Assembly (NCBI GenBank): GCA_014058405.1
Contig: CP047423.1
Span: 1,798,001-1,862,000, forward strand
Source of the DNA: Candidatus Nitrospira kreftii
Lineage (GTDB): Bacteria; Nitrospirota; Nitrospiria; Nitrospirales; Nitrospiraceae
DNA: 64,000 nt
Direction: 5' to 3'
Below the pieces are notes generated by a model that was not told the DNA's origin, did not search any database, and saw only the letters and a program-made list of their open reading frames with translations. Below, in pieces: positions 8,369-18,060 of the stretch. Both the position numbers and the translations under genes were made by a program. Every line of letters starts with the position of its first letter. Within the stretch, counting starts at the first letter, position 1.

Positions 8369-9552
8369 CCTGGTTTCTCTTTTGTTATTGGTATGAGCCG
8401 GATGCTCCCCGGGATCCGGTTGGATTGGTTCGTATGTGGAAATTAGCAGAGACACTCGGTCAAATCGGAGATCGGGTCACGCTGTTTCCCCCTCGGTATC
8501 GATCCGCGGCGAATCGCCGTGTCTGCACAGTCATTCCCATCAAGGTGATCCATCTCCCGTTGATTCGTCCGCTGTCCTATGCTTTGGGATCGTTTATCCA
8601 AGGACTGGTTCGTGCACTCCTGACCAAGCCGGACATTGTGTACTACCGATGGATGGATAGCCCGCATGCCTTGATTCTCGCCAAGTTGCTACGTGTACCG
8701 TGCGTCTGCGAAGTGAACGGTGAGCCGGTTCCTGACTGGCTCGGCGAGCGAACCTGGTGGGTTCGATGCCTAAAAATATTTTTGGCCGGACTCGCCTTTA
8801 GGCACTGCGATCGGATTGTTGTGCTGACGGATGGATTACGGAGATTGCTGCATGATCGCTATGGTGTTCCTCTTGAACGGATCGCAGTGCTCTCCAGCGG
8901 CACAGATGAACGACAGTTTGCTCCACGCGATCCTGTGGCTTCTCGTCTTGAACTTGGTCTGTTACCTGAGCGCCCATACATCGGGTTCGTTGGGAGCTTC
9001 TACCGATATCAAGGCCTCTCTTGTCTCCTGGATGCGATGGTGTTGATTAAGGAAGCCTGCCCGACCACGCAACTTGTACTCGTGGGCGATGGGGAGGTGG
9101 TTGAAGAGCTTCAACAACAGGCCAGACATCTGAGGATGGAGGACAACATTATCTGGACCGGTCGTGTCCCCTACGGGGAGGTGCCGGTGTGGATTGGTGC
9201 CATGAATCTCTGCGTAGCCCCATTTTGTGGAGACCGTGGAGAGACTTCTCCGGTGAAGATCTTTGATTACCTCGCGTGCCAACGCCCGGTGGTCGCGAGC
9301 GCGATTCCATCGGTTGCATCCACATTTACTCCTGATAGTGGTGTGCACCTGATCCCGTCGGATCAGGCTCGTCCACTGGCCGATGCCATCATTACGCTGT
9401 TGCACGACCCGGCTCGATGCACAGTCATGGGGCAACAGGGACGTCGATTTATTGAAGGCAGGTTTTCCTGGACGGCCATCGTCGAGCAGCTGCGTCATTG
9501 GCTCAGCGAAGACATCATGGGAAGCCATCATGCACATTCTCATGTACTGTGA
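8365..9552 (+). CDS. Glycosyltransferase family 4 (GT-B)
   Basis: A 395-aa glycosyltransferase. It starts at a GTG that overlaps the previous stop (GTGA), with AAGGAGG upstream. The C-terminal half has the Glycos_transf_1 pattern: a strand IGFVGSFYRYQGL near 208, VLVGDGE near 235 and a nucleotide-sugar site around KIFDYLACQRPVVAS near 300. It is a cytosolic or membrane-peripheral enzyme adding one sugar to the lipid-linked repeat unit. Donor and linkage cannot be read from sequence. The 3' end overlaps the next gene by 23 bp. Confidence 0.88.
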   Translation: MTWFLFCYWYEPDAPRDPVGLVRMWKLAETLGQIGDRVTLFPPRYRSAANRRVCTVIPIKVIHLPLIRPLSYALGSFIQGLVRALLTKPDIVYYRWMDSPHALILAKLLRVPCVCEVNGEPVPDWLGERTWWVRCLKIFLAGLAFRHCDRIVVLTDGLRRLLHDRYGVPLERIAVLSSGTDERQFAPRDPVASRLELGLLPERPYIGFVGSFYRYQGLSCLLDAMVLIKEACPTTQLVLVGDGEVVEELQQQARHLRMEDNIIWTGRVPYGEVPVWIGAMNLCVAPFCGDRGETSPVKIFDYLACQRPVVASAIPSVASTFTPDSGVHLIPSDQARPLADAIITLLHDPARCTVMGQQGRRFIEGRFSWTAIVEQLRHWLSEDIMGSHHAHSHVL

Positions 9553-10717
9553 TGAAGACCTCGGCATAGCGGCCGGTGGTTCACGACAAGTCTTGGAATT
9601 TGCCAAGGCATTGGCTGTCCGCGGGCATGGCGTCACCGTGGTAGCACCGGAGTCAGAGCAACCCAGACCTCGTATTTCTGTTCCACCACAGATACACATT
9701 CAGATGGTCCCAGTCCTCAGATGGGGAGGATTGCGCCCTATTTCTTTTCTACTGAGCTCAAAACGGATATTGACGAGACTGTTACGTGATACAACTCCGG
9801 ACGTGTTGCTGTGGTTCGATTCTCCAGGACAACTCGCCCCGCTATGGGCAATCCAAAAACATTCCTGCCCTGTCGTGTACTTTGTGAATGGCCTCCCGAG
9901 TGAGGAAGTCCAGGGGATGTGGCGTCTTGCACCATTCCGTAACCTCTTGAGCCATGGACTTCGCCTGGCCGCAAGACACGCGAACGCGATCGTCAGCGTG
10001 TGTCCAGAATTCTTCCGCAGCCTCAAGTCATTGGAGCCGGTCAATTCAGGCAAGTGTGCGGTAATCAGAAATGGGGTTGATCCTGTTCATTTCTCTCCTC
10101 AGCCTCAGCACGCGGCCAGAAAAGATTTGTTGCTTGTCGATCAGGGACCGTATATCGGGTTTGTCGGTGGGTTTTTCCCGTGGCACGGTCTCGACACACT
10201 CGTCGATGCGATTGCCATTGTTGCGAAGTCGCATCCCACTGTTCAATGCCTTCTGGTCGGAGAAGGACAGACCACACTAGCGCTCAAAGCACAAGTTGAT
10301 CATCTACACCTATCTCGCCATGTCCATTTCGTTGGGCGGATCGACTTCGACACTGTACCGAAATGGATTGCCGCCTGCGATGTCTGTGTGGTGTTACACA
10401 GGCAGACGAGGTCCTATCCTGGCGACTCGATGAAGTTGTGGGAATATCTCGCGTGTGGGCGTCCCGTGGTTGCGACAGCAGGGCCTGGATACGGAGATGT
10501 TGTCGTTGACTTCCGCTGTGGTTTGTCCGTTCAAGCCGACGATCACGATGATCTGGCTCATCACATTATTACCTTGCTGGATAACCCAGAGCTTCGAGAG
10601 AAGATGGGCCAACGGGGACGATCTGCTGTCGTGCAAACTCACACCTGGTCTGCACAAGCAGCACAGCTCGAACAGGTATGCCATCAAGCGATCGGTCGAA
10701 CAGCGTTAGCAGCGTGA
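9530..10717 (+). CDS. Glycosyltransferase family 4 (GT-B)
   Basis: A 395-aa glycosyltransferase similar in layout to its upstream neighbour, suggesting duplication. The start chosen is ATG 9530 (MHILMYCDEDLG), where the first GT-B strand and the glycine-rich AAGGSRQ loop begin; an in-frame ATG farther upstream would lie inside the previous gene. The C-terminal domain shows YIGFVGGFFPWHG near 206, LLVGEGQ near 240 and the donor-site region KLWEYLACGRPVVAT near 303. Its substrate is unknown. It ends 6 nt before the flippase gene. Confidence 0.88.
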   Translation: MHILMYCDEDLGIAAGGSRQVLEFAKALAVRGHGVTVVAPESEQPRPRISVPPQIHIQMVPVLRWGGLRPISFLLSSKRILTRLLRDTTPDVLLWFDSPGQLAPLWAIQKHSCPVVYFVNGLPSEEVQGMWRLAPFRNLLSHGLRLAARHANAIVSVCPEFFRSLKSLEPVNSGKCAVIRNGVDPVHFSPQPQHAARKDLLLVDQGPYIGFVGGFFPWHGLDTLVDAIAIVAKSHPTVQCLLVGEGQTTLALKAQVDHLHLSRHVHFVGRIDFDTVPKWIAACDVCVVLHRQTRSYPGDSMKLWEYLACGRPVVATAGPGYGDVVVDFRCGLSVQADDHDDLAHHIITLLDNPELREKMGQRGRSAVVQTHTWSAQAAQLEQVCHQAIGRTALAA

Positions 10718-10723
10718 ATAGGC

Positions 10724-12217
10724 ATGAAAGATCAAGGACAACATGACAGTCGGTTAGGTATGTGCTCTTGCGCTGGTACTGCAACAACGCCACGTCTTCG
10801 TGACCGAATCCTCCATGCTGGTGGGTGGGCCGGCGGAGGATTTCTCTTCGATAAGCTAATTGCGACAGGACAGTTAGTTATCGTGGCGAGACTCCTGACT
10901 CCGGCAGATTTTGGGGTAATGGCGGCATCGGCAGCGATCGTCTTGGCGTTCATGACAATCAGCGAGTTGGGTCTCGAATCAAGCTTGGTGTCTAAGCCAC
11001 AGGTCGAACAGAGGGATTTGGCAGTGGTGTGGACATTGGCCGTGGGCCGTGGGGTTGCCATGGCCCTGTGTCTCTGGGCATCAGCCGATGTGATCGGCCA
11101 GGCCATGCAGATGACTCAACTCCCTGAAGTCCTACGTGTTCACGCATGGGCGCTCGTCCTGCAGGGATTGCATAGCCCGGGGATGGCGATGCTCTTAAAG
11201 AATCTCGACTTTAAACGACGTGTCTCGATGGATCTCGCCCGCCGTTTGGTGGAGGCCAGTGTGACCATCACGCTTGCGTTTTGGTTTCGAAATGTATGGG
11301 CGCTGTTAGTAGGGCAACTGGTGGGACTGTCCGTCGGTAGTCTTCTGTCGTTCAGGGTGGCTCCGTTCAAGCTGCGTCTATCCCTTCACCGGACCACGCT
11401 GAACTACGTGATGCGGTACGGCGCGCACTTAAATATTACGGCGCTCTGCATCTTTGGCGTCATGAGCGGCGGAGAGCTCCTCATCGGCCGCCTGCTCGGA
11501 CAAGAATCACTTGGACTCTATCAGATTGCGCTGGCGATTCCTCTCTTGATCGGTGTACGGGCCACAGCGTTGATTCACCAGCTCAGCATGCCGACCTACG
11601 CACTTCTCCAGAATGATCGGCCAGGACTTGCGCGTGTTTTTGAACTACAAATGGGGTTGGCTTGCCTTCTCTTCGTGCCACCTGCCGTCGGAGTCGCAGT
11701 GCTCGCACCCGTTATCGTGCCGCTGGCCTTCGGGATGCAATGGTTGGCCATTATCGATCCTCTGAGAATACTTTGCCTGTATGCCGTGTGTGCCGGATTG
11801 TCGAGCGTGATGACGGCGTTGCATTACGGAGTGAATCGTGTAGATCTTCAGATGAGAAGTTGGGTCACACAATTTCTCGTTTATGCAGCGGTGATCGTTC
11901 CACTAATAGGGTTCGCCGGAATCACCGGGGCGGCTGCAGCTCTCGCTGCCTGCTATTTGGTCGGTCTTTCACTGCAATGGGTCGGAACAAGAGCACTGAT
12001 TGGACCATCAGCAGATGAGGCGTTGTGGTCTATCGGACGCGCTGGATGTGTCGCCGTGTTTCTCACCGGAAGTCTTGTATTCGTCGCAGACACCGGAATC
12101 GTTCCGATGGTGTCTTGGCTGGTCGTGGCCATCTGCACGGGAGTGTTGGGGTGGTATTCCTGGCATGTGTGGTCGGTCGAGGTTCCGCGATTAAAAGTGC
12201 TTTGGGAACATCACTGA
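10724..12217 (+). CDS. Polysaccharide flippase (Wzx/WzxC-like, MOP superfamily)
   Basis: A 497-aa polytopic protein with about 12-14 hydrophobic segments. The early motif GWAGGGFLFDKLIATGQLVIVARLL resembles the Polysacc_synt_3/WzxC family, in which an amphipathic first helix leads to ARLLTPADFG. The family moves undecaprenyl-diphosphate-linked repeat units across the inner membrane. With the Wzy-like polymerase and Wzc/Wza pair it makes this a Wzx/Wzy-dependent locus. The first 25-30 residues are polar and Cys-containing, so the true start could lie slightly downstream. Confidence 0.9.
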   Translation: MKDQGQHDSRLGMCSCAGTATTPRLRDRILHAGGWAGGGFLFDKLIATGQLVIVARLLTPADFGVMAASAAIVLAFMTISELGLESSLVSKPQVEQRDLAVVWTLAVGRGVAMALCLWASADVIGQAMQMTQLPEVLRVHAWALVLQGLHSPGMAMLLKNLDFKRRVSMDLARRLVEASVTITLAFWFRNVWALLVGQLVGLSVGSLLSFRVAPFKLRLSLHRTTLNYVMRYGAHLNITALCIFGVMSGGELLIGRLLGQESLGLYQIALAIPLLIGVRATALIHQLSMPTYALLQNDRPGLARVFELQMGLACLLFVPPAVGVAVLAPVIVPLAFGMQWLAIIDPLRILCLYAVCAGLSSVMTALHYGVNRVDLQMRSWVTQFLVYAAVIVPLIGFAGITGAAAALAACYLVGLSLQWVGTRALIGPSADEALWSIGRAGCVAVFLTGSLVFVADTGIVPMVSWLVVAICTGVLGWYSWHVWSVEVPRLKVLWEHH

Positions 12218-12229
12218 AGGACACTGGCC

Positions 12230-12973
12230 GTGATCACATCAGCCGCAAAAACCTGGTGGAACCGCCGTTACCCGAACTGGGTTGCGGAGTCTGCCCTGCG
12301 CTATCTACCGGTAGCGGAAGCGATCCATCAAAACCCACCACAGGGGTTAATTCTCGAAGTCGGCGTCAATTGCTCCGGCTTGACCACCTACTTGCCGTTA
12401 CCTGTGGTCGGAGTGGATTTGGTTATGGGAACAGCACGGCCACCACTCGTAACTCCCATTCTGGCATGGGGGCAGGCATTACCATTTCAAGGACAATCCT
12501 TCGATTATGCTGTGTGCATGGACACACTTGAGCATGTGGATAATTCCGAGAGAGGCCTTGTGCTGGCAGAACTGATGAGAGTGACAAAGCGACGCGTGTA
12601 TCTCGGATGCCCGATGGGAGCAGCAGCCGAGCAGCAAGACCGAGAGCTTCAGCGCTACTACAGAAAACACAACGGTGGATCATTTTCCTTTCTGGATGAG
12701 CACGTCGCCAATGGCCTTCCTCGATTGGAAACGGTTCTAGAAGAGATCCGAGAGCTGGCGCGTCAGAGTGGCCGCCTGATCAACGTGTATTGCGAGGGAA
12801 ATCTGAATCTTGTGATACATCGACTGCTACTTCGTCTATGGATGAGGCCAGGTCCTGTCAGCTACGCGCTACACCGCCTTGCCGTCGTATTCGTGCATCT
12901 TCGCCGTTGGCTCAATGTTGGTTCCTGTTATCGACAGATTGTCGTGGTGGATTTCGAGGCTCGTGGTCAATGA
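12230..12973 (+). CDS. Class I SAM-dependent methyltransferase
   Basis: A 247-aa protein starting at GTG 12230. The Methyltransf_11-like core shows motif I as LILEVGVNCSGLT (about 41-53), a motif II acidic strand VVGVDLV (about 61-67) and the post-motif DTLEHVDN (about 98-105). Motif I is unusual: GVNCSG replaces the common GxGxG. The presumed role is O- or N-methylation of a sugar in the exopolysaccharide; the acceptor is unknown. The TGA overlaps the next ATG (ATGA at 12970). Confidence 0.8.
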   Translation: MITSAAKTWWNRRYPNWVAESALRYLPVAEAIHQNPPQGLILEVGVNCSGLTTYLPLPVVGVDLVMGTARPPLVTPILAWGQALPFQGQSFDYAVCMDTLEHVDNSERGLVLAELMRVTKRRVYLGCPMGAAAEQQDRELQRYYRKHNGGSFSFLDEHVANGLPRLETVLEEIRELARQSGRLINVYCEGNLNLVIHRLLLRLWMRPGPVSYALHRLAVVFVHLRRWLNVGSCYRQIVVVDFEARGQ

Positions 12974-13965
12974 CGATGCCTGAGAGTACAACTCCCCAGT
13001 CCTCAATAATCGACCTCTCGATTGCGATCGTGAGTTACAACACCAGACGGTTGATGCTCGACTGCCTCAGATCGGTGTTTGAATCTACGCAAGTGATTCA
13101 ATTCGAGATAATTGTTGTCGACAACCACTCCACTGATGCAACAGTGGAGGCTGTTCGGACTTCCTATCCCATGGTGCAAATCATTGCGAATCCTCAGAAT
13201 CGAGGATTTTCCAAAGCAGTCAATCAAGCACTCGAGATCAGTTCTGGTCGTTATCTACTGATGTTGAATAGCGATACGCGCCTACACCCTCGTGCGTTAG
13301 ATCACATGGTCACCTGCCTCGATCGAGAGCCGGATATCGGGGCGGTAGGCTGCAAGCAATGGACGGAAGACGGCAGGATGTATCAATCGTGTTTTCCTTT
13401 TCCGTCGGTTCGCGACCATCTGACCTATGCAGCATTCTTTCGTCGATGCGCCCCCGGGCTCCAAGGTGCTCTCGCTTCAAAGCTGGCCATCGACTGTTCC
13501 CAGCCGCAGGATGTGGACTGGATCAATGGGGCATGCCTGATGGTACGCCGTGATCTCATGAAGGCGTGTGGTGGGTTAGACGAAGGGTACTTTATGTATT
13601 TTGAAGATATCGATCTCTGTCGAGCGATTCGGCAAAAGGGGTATCGGATTCGACACATGGCTGATGCGGATGTCACGCATCTGATCGGTCGTAGTGGAGA
13701 AGGGCATCGAGAACAGTTGAATCTTGTCTGGGAGTTCAGCCGAATTCGATATGTGGAAAAAAATTTTCCACTGTGCACCCGTTGGATCATGAAAACTTGG
13801 ATTGCTACGGGAGCGATCGCGAGACTGATCAGTACCGTAATCGATTCTAAATCGACCGCTCAGGGCACAGCATTCGCTACCACTCTGTCGATCATTTCTC
13901 GGATCTTGACCGGAAAACGCTGGATTGAGTCCGAATTGGCCTGGAATCGGCAGGGGAGAGGATAA
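12970..13965 (+). CDS. Glycosyltransferase family 2 (GT-A, rhamnosyltransferase-like)
   Basis: A 331-aa glycosyltransferase. It opens with the GT-A strand LSIAIVSYNTRRLMLDCL, followed by EIIVVDNHSTD and the metal-binding-type LMLNSDTRLHP near 98. The later WINGACLMVRRD and GGLDEGYFMYFEDIDLC segments are typical of the WcaA/rhamnosyltransferase subgroup. The start at 12970 overlaps the previous stop as ATGA; the longer in-frame extension would overlap the methyltransferase gene by 180 nt. It is the only GT2 enzyme in the locus. Confidence 0.9.
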   Translation: MTMPESTTPQSSIIDLSIAIVSYNTRRLMLDCLRSVFESTQVIQFEIIVVDNHSTDATVEAVRTSYPMVQIIANPQNRGFSKAVNQALEISSGRYLLMLNSDTRLHPRALDHMVTCLDREPDIGAVGCKQWTEDGRMYQSCFPFPSVRDHLTYAAFFRRCAPGLQGALASKLAIDCSQPQDVDWINGACLMVRRDLMKACGGLDEGYFMYFEDIDLCRAIRQKGYRIRHMADADVTHLIGRSGEGHREQLNLVWEFSRIRYVEKNFPLCTRWIMKTWIATGAIARLISTVIDSKSTAQGTAFATTLSIISRILTGKRWIESELAWNRQGRG

Positions 13966-13977
13966 GGGAACCCTTTC

Positions 13978-14718
13978 ATGGAACGTCGAGCTGCCTATCC
14001 TACGGACACACAACATGTCGTCAATCTATCGGGATATGTGTGGGCCGCTCGCCAACTTGATGCTGCACACCCTCATCGGATCTTAGATGTGTCGTGCGGG
14101 ACTGGGTACGGTGCGGATTATCTCGGACCCTGCGCGGACACGATCGTGGCCATCGATTGTGTTCAGGCGGTCGTGGCCAAGAGTCGGTCCGACTATCCTC
14201 GACCTAACGTACACTTTCTGGCGATGGATGGATGTGCGCTCGGATTTCGAGATGAATCATTTGACTGCATCGTCTCACAAGACACCATCGAGCATATCCC
14301 AGACGATGGCCGTTTCCTGACTGAGCTGACTCGCGTATTAAAGCTGCGTGGCACACTCATCATTTTTACCCCCCACGGAAAAGGGAAGGGGGTCACGCCG
14401 AGCGATCCTTACCATATTCGAGAATACACAGCACAAGAATTCATGGATTTGCTGGCGCCCCACTTTTCCACGATTCATTGGTACGGACGTCGTCAAGGCC
14501 ACCGGCTCAGGACGGCAGAACAGTCGATGGACACGATCCGCACATGGGACCCGCTCGGACTACGTACCTGTGTTCCACGCCCAGTTCGTCATTGGATCGG
14601 CAGCCTGATCAGTCGATTACATGGAGGTCCCGACCTGGGAGACCTTGTACCTGCCGACATTGAGTACACTGAAGGAATCGATCAGGACACCAATTTAATC
14701 GGGGTGTGCATGAAATGA
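13978..14718 (+). CDS. Class I SAM-dependent methyltransferase
   Basis: A 246-aa methyltransferase with a clear motif I (ILDVSCGTGYGADYL, about 37-51), an acidic motif II (IVAIDCVQAVVAK), and a post-I region SFDCIVSQDTIEHI near 95-107. It belongs to the Methyltransf_11/25 group. Being the second methyltransferase in the locus, it probably decorates a particular sugar hydroxyl or the non-reducing end of the chain. Its TGA overlaps the next ATG by 4 bp. Confidence 0.85.
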   Translation: MERRAAYPTDTQHVVNLSGYVWAARQLDAAHPHRILDVSCGTGYGADYLGPCADTIVAIDCVQAVVAKSRSDYPRPNVHFLAMDGCALGFRDESFDCIVSQDTIEHIPDDGRFLTELTRVLKLRGTLIIFTPHGKGKGVTPSDPYHIREYTAQEFMDLLAPHFSTIHWYGRRQGHRLRTAEQSMDTIRTWDPLGLRTCVPRPVRHWIGSLISRLHGGPDLGDLVPADIEYTEGIDQDTNLIGVCMK

Positions 14719-16049
14719 TCAGACGTTGGAATGCACAGGTCACCCCGTCCGGCATGATTCTGCTGCCGGCCATCGGCCTTGGACTGCTTGCACGGGTAGG
14801 AGTCATCTGGAAGGCTCCCAATCAGTCCTTTGCTGTTGATCAATTGTTCGATACGCTGGCATGGAATCTCGTATCTCTTGGACAGTTCACCCTCGATGGC
14901 GTCAATCCAGCTGCACATGTGGGTCCTCTCTATCCAGCCATTCTTGCAGGGTTCTATTTCTTCATTGGGCACCGACCAGAGTGGGTGCCGATGCTACACA
15001 TTCTGTTCGATGTTTGCGCAGCTTGGGGTATCTATCGAGTGGGAACTATCCTGTGGGATTCACGAGTGGGAGCCTGGGCGGCTTCCCTTCTTTTCCTTTA
15101 TCCCGCTTACTGGACCTATGACCCTCGAATACGGAGCGAAGCGCTCCTCACGCTCTTAATGAGTCTCTGGTTATGGGCGACGATCTTAGCCATGAAGTCA
15201 CCATCTGCACATCGCTTTGCCATCATGGGGCTCGTAGCTGGACTCACCGTCTTGTGCAAGCCAGTCGTTCTCGTATTGGCGGTGTTACTCACCACACTGA
15301 TCGGAATCGGTACAGATCGCATTTCACGAAAGCTGCGCTACGGAATCGTGTACGGAACAGCCTGTCTTATTCTCGTGCTGCCATGGTCCGTGCGGAATTT
15401 CACAGAATTTCATCACATTATTCCAGTGTCAGCCGGAATAGGAGTCGGATTCTGGATGGGGAGTGACCCAGCTTCTCGTGGAAGTTGGCCCATGCCGCTC
15501 GAGCGAGAATATGCCATCTGGGAGAGCGCTGGCCTCACACCGCTTCCCCATGCCTATGCGATGTATGAGGTCCAGACAGATCAACTATTGCGGCAAAAGG
15601 GGATTGAGCGGATCATGGCAGACCCTTTGAGCTATCTGAGCTTGACGCTCGGAAGAGTCTGGGACTTTTGGGTCGGCAATTCGTTCTACTTATTTGATGA
15701 GCAGCAGGGAGTCCTCCTAGGGCTTTCAAAGGATGCCCAGGAAAGGGGATGGGTAGTGGCGTTCTACAGTCTGTTCAAGCGCCTGGTGCTAGTCCCAATT
15801 CTCATTGTCTTCGCCTGCTACAGCGCCTGGGTTCATCGAGATCGCTGGAAGATCCTCCTTCCTCTCTATGTGTTTCCTATCGGCCTGACGGTGGCCTATG
15901 TCCCTTTCACTGTAGAGGCAGGTCGCTACGCATTACCCGTCTTACCCTGCCTGATGATGTTATCGGTGGCTGCCGTTCATCATGTGTCAATCATGCAGCC
16001 GCTTTTCTGGAAACGACGTATTGCACCAGGCATGACAGGCATACGATGA
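14715..16049 (+). CDS. Membrane glycosyltransferase, GT39/PMT-like (GT-C)
   Basis: A 444-aa polytopic protein with roughly ten membrane segments. An N-terminal luminal-type loop carries an acidic residue after the first helix (SFAVDQLFDTLAW), and YPAYWTYDPRIRSEALLTLL is of the PMT_2/ArnT sort. The family uses polyprenyl-phosphate sugars and acts at the periplasmic face. The ATG at 14715 overlaps the previous stop (ATGA); a GTG 9 nt upstream is an alternative. In this locus it may add a side-branch sugar after flipping, which is an inference. Confidence 0.8.
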   Translation: MIRRWNAQVTPSGMILLPAIGLGLLARVGVIWKAPNQSFAVDQLFDTLAWNLVSLGQFTLDGVNPAAHVGPLYPAILAGFYFFIGHRPEWVPMLHILFDVCAAWGIYRVGTILWDSRVGAWAASLLFLYPAYWTYDPRIRSEALLTLLMSLWLWATILAMKSPSAHRFAIMGLVAGLTVLCKPVVLVLAVLLTTLIGIGTDRISRKLRYGIVYGTACLILVLPWSVRNFTEFHHIIPVSAGIGVGFWMGSDPASRGSWPMPLEREYAIWESAGLTPLPHAYAMYEVQTDQLLRQKGIERIMADPLSYLSLTLGRVWDFWVGNSFYLFDEQQGVLLGLSKDAQERGWVVAFYSLFKRLVLVPILIVFACYSAWVHRDRWKILLPLYVFPIGLTVAYVPFTVEAGRYALPVLPCLMMLSVAAVHHVSIMQPLFWKRRIAPGMTGIR

Positions 16050-16888
16050 CCTACGACCTGACCAGACATCGCTTTCTGAACCTGCTCGCTTCCTACCAAC
16101 CCTCTACCTATGAGTCTTTCGGCCAACAAGACGAACGTTTCATCGTCTCCATGCACCATGCGATGAAATGTCGGGACCGCTTGCACGTTGCATTGCGGAG
16201 CGGGTTGCGCACCTTGCCATCGGACAGACAGACCATCGTTGATTTAGGGCCTTTCCCCGGTAGCCTCTTACGACTGCTTCGCCGAATCGACTATACCAAA
16301 TCGGCACAGTTGTATGGAGCCGGGCTTATGATTTCTGAGGATTTCGTCAACTTTATGCAACACGATATTCAGGCAAACATCCTGACCGTTGATCTTGATC
16401 CCGTAGGAGGTCACTTTCAGACCAAGGGGTATTCCAAGGAGGTCCCTCTTCCTGATCACTCGACGCAGCTGGTATTCGCACTGGAGATTATTGAGCATCT
16501 GACATCACCCTTCCATTTGCTTGCGGAGGCCTATCGCATCCTTCGATCAGGCGGTCACATCATCCTCACAACACCGAATGTGACTCGGATCGGGAATGTC
16601 TTCAAACTGCTGATCGGCCGGTCACCAAACGATCGGTTGGCTCCACCAGGCTACAAGAATCCAGATGATGAATGGCGGCCGCATGCACGAGAATACGCGA
16701 TGCATGAATTAGCCGACATGCTCCGCCAAACGGGCTTTGACATTGCAGAGTCTCGATACTTTCTTGGGGAAGACACGCAAGACTGCCGCCAGACGGCGAG
16801 TCAACATGGCATCAATTGGGCGAAATGGCCATTTTACGCCGTACCGCATCTACGAGGAAGTCTCTTGATCGTTGGGAAAAAACCATGA
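16046..16888 (+). CDS. SAM-dependent methyltransferase
   Basis: A 280-aa protein whose start at 16046 overlaps the previous stop as ATGA. The Rossmann core has an unusual motif I (IVDLGPFPGSLLRLL, about 66-80). The post-I region LVFALEIIEHLTSP and the AYRILRSGGHIILTTPN segment are typical of Methyltransf_11/23 proteins. The substrate is unknown and presumably a sugar of the repeat unit. An in-frame extension upstream would overlap the membrane glycosyltransferase by about 300 nt and is rejected. Confidence 0.82.
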   Translation: MTYDLTRHRFLNLLASYQPSTYESFGQQDERFIVSMHHAMKCRDRLHVALRSGLRTLPSDRQTIVDLGPFPGSLLRLLRRIDYTKSAQLYGAGLMISEDFVNFMQHDIQANILTVDLDPVGGHFQTKGYSKEVPLPDHSTQLVFALEIIEHLTSPFHLLAEAYRILRSGGHIILTTPNVTRIGNVFKLLIGRSPNDRLAPPGYKNPDDEWRPHAREYAMHELADMLRQTGFDIAESRYFLGEDTQDCRQTASQHGINWAKWPFYAVPHLRGSLLIVGKKP

Positions 16889-18060
16889 CACCCGTGGTGC
16901 TTGCAGAACTAGCCGGCTCGGCCGGGTATGGAGGAGGAGAACGCTACCTGGAACTTCTCTTTGAACATGTAGACCGCAACCGTTTTCGTCCGATACTGAT
17001 TTGCCCTGAACCAGGCCCATTTGTGGACAAGATGATAGCCCGGCACATCCCGACTCATATTGTTCACCTCAGACCGCTCTTCAACCCACTGGCAGTTGTG
17101 AACTTGGCAAACCTACTCAAACGAAATAAGGTGGCGATTCTTCAGACCCATGGAGCACGGGCCAATGTCTATGGTTGCCTTGCTGCACGTCTAGCCGGAG
17201 TTCCCTGTGTTGTCGCAACGATACATAATTCGATCAGAGATTATGAGGTGAGTCTGATCAAGCGCAATCTCTACCTCGCAATTCTGCGAGTGCTATTACC
17301 GCTGACAGACCGGCTTATTTGTGTGTCGGATGCAATCAAGCGGGATGTTCTCGCCGATTGCCCCGGTGTCGCGACTAGAACAACAACCATACGGAACGGC
17401 ATTGACCAAAGGCGATTCTCTCGGAGTGGAGATCCTCACAAGATCAGAAAGGAATGGTCTATCGGCAACGGTCCAGCACTGCTTATGGTAGCGAGACTAA
17501 CGGAACAAAAAGGCCATCGCTTCTTCATCGAAGCGTTGCCGGGACTGTTGGCAGAATGGCCGACTCTCGTCTGCTTATTCGTGGGAGAAGGCGAGTGCCG
17601 AGACGCACTTCGATCGTTGGCCGGAACCATGAACGTTGAGCATGCCTGTCGCTTTGTCGGAGCTCAGAATAACGTCGATGATTGGTATGCGGCGGCAGAT
17701 GTGGTGGTCTTGCCATCTCTTTCAGAAGGTCTTCCGTTCGTTGTCCTTGAAGCGATGGCCATGGCTCGTCCCGTAGTCGCTTCCAGCGTCAATGGGGTTC
17801 CGGAAATCATCCAGGATGGCCTGAATGGATTACTCATCCCACCGCGGAATCCTCAGGCATTGGAGGAAGCGATTCGGAGTCTGCTTCGCAACCCCGTCCA
17901 AGCCGCGCGCATGGGCAAGGCCGGGCAGCAACACGTGGCCTGTGCTTTTACGGTAGGCAACATGGTTGACGACACCGTCAGGGTGTTCGAAGAAGCGATG
18001 CCCGCGTTGCGCACGGTATCCGTCGGGACTGCTCCAACGATTCGACAGGAAGCGGCATGA
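16885..18060 (+). CDS. Glycosyltransferase family 4 (GT-B)
   Basis: A 391-aa GT4 enzyme. The start at 16885 overlaps the preceding TGA (ATGA) and puts the first GT-B strand at VVLAELAGSAGYGGGERYL. The C-terminal half has ALLMVARLTEQKGH near 198, LFVGEGE near 232 and the donor-site helix PSLSEGLPFVVLEAMAMARPVVAS near 280-305, a strong Glycos_transf_1 signature. HGARANVYGCLAARLAGVP is typical of the N-terminal acceptor domain. Sugar specificity is unknown. Confidence 0.9.
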   Translation: MTPVVLAELAGSAGYGGGERYLELLFEHVDRNRFRPILICPEPGPFVDKMIARHIPTHIVHLRPLFNPLAVVNLANLLKRNKVAILQTHGARANVYGCLAARLAGVPCVVATIHNSIRDYEVSLIKRNLYLAILRVLLPLTDRLICVSDAIKRDVLADCPGVATRTTTIRNGIDQRRFSRSGDPHKIRKEWSIGNGPALLMVARLTEQKGHRFFIEALPGLLAEWPTLVCLFVGEGECRDALRSLAGTMNVEHACRFVGAQNNVDDWYAAADVVVLPSLSEGLPFVVLEAMAMARPVVASSVNGVPEIIQDGLNGLLIPPRNPQALEEAIRSLLRNPVQAARMGKAGQQHVACAFTVGNMVDDTVRVFEEAMPALRTVSVGTAPTIRQEAA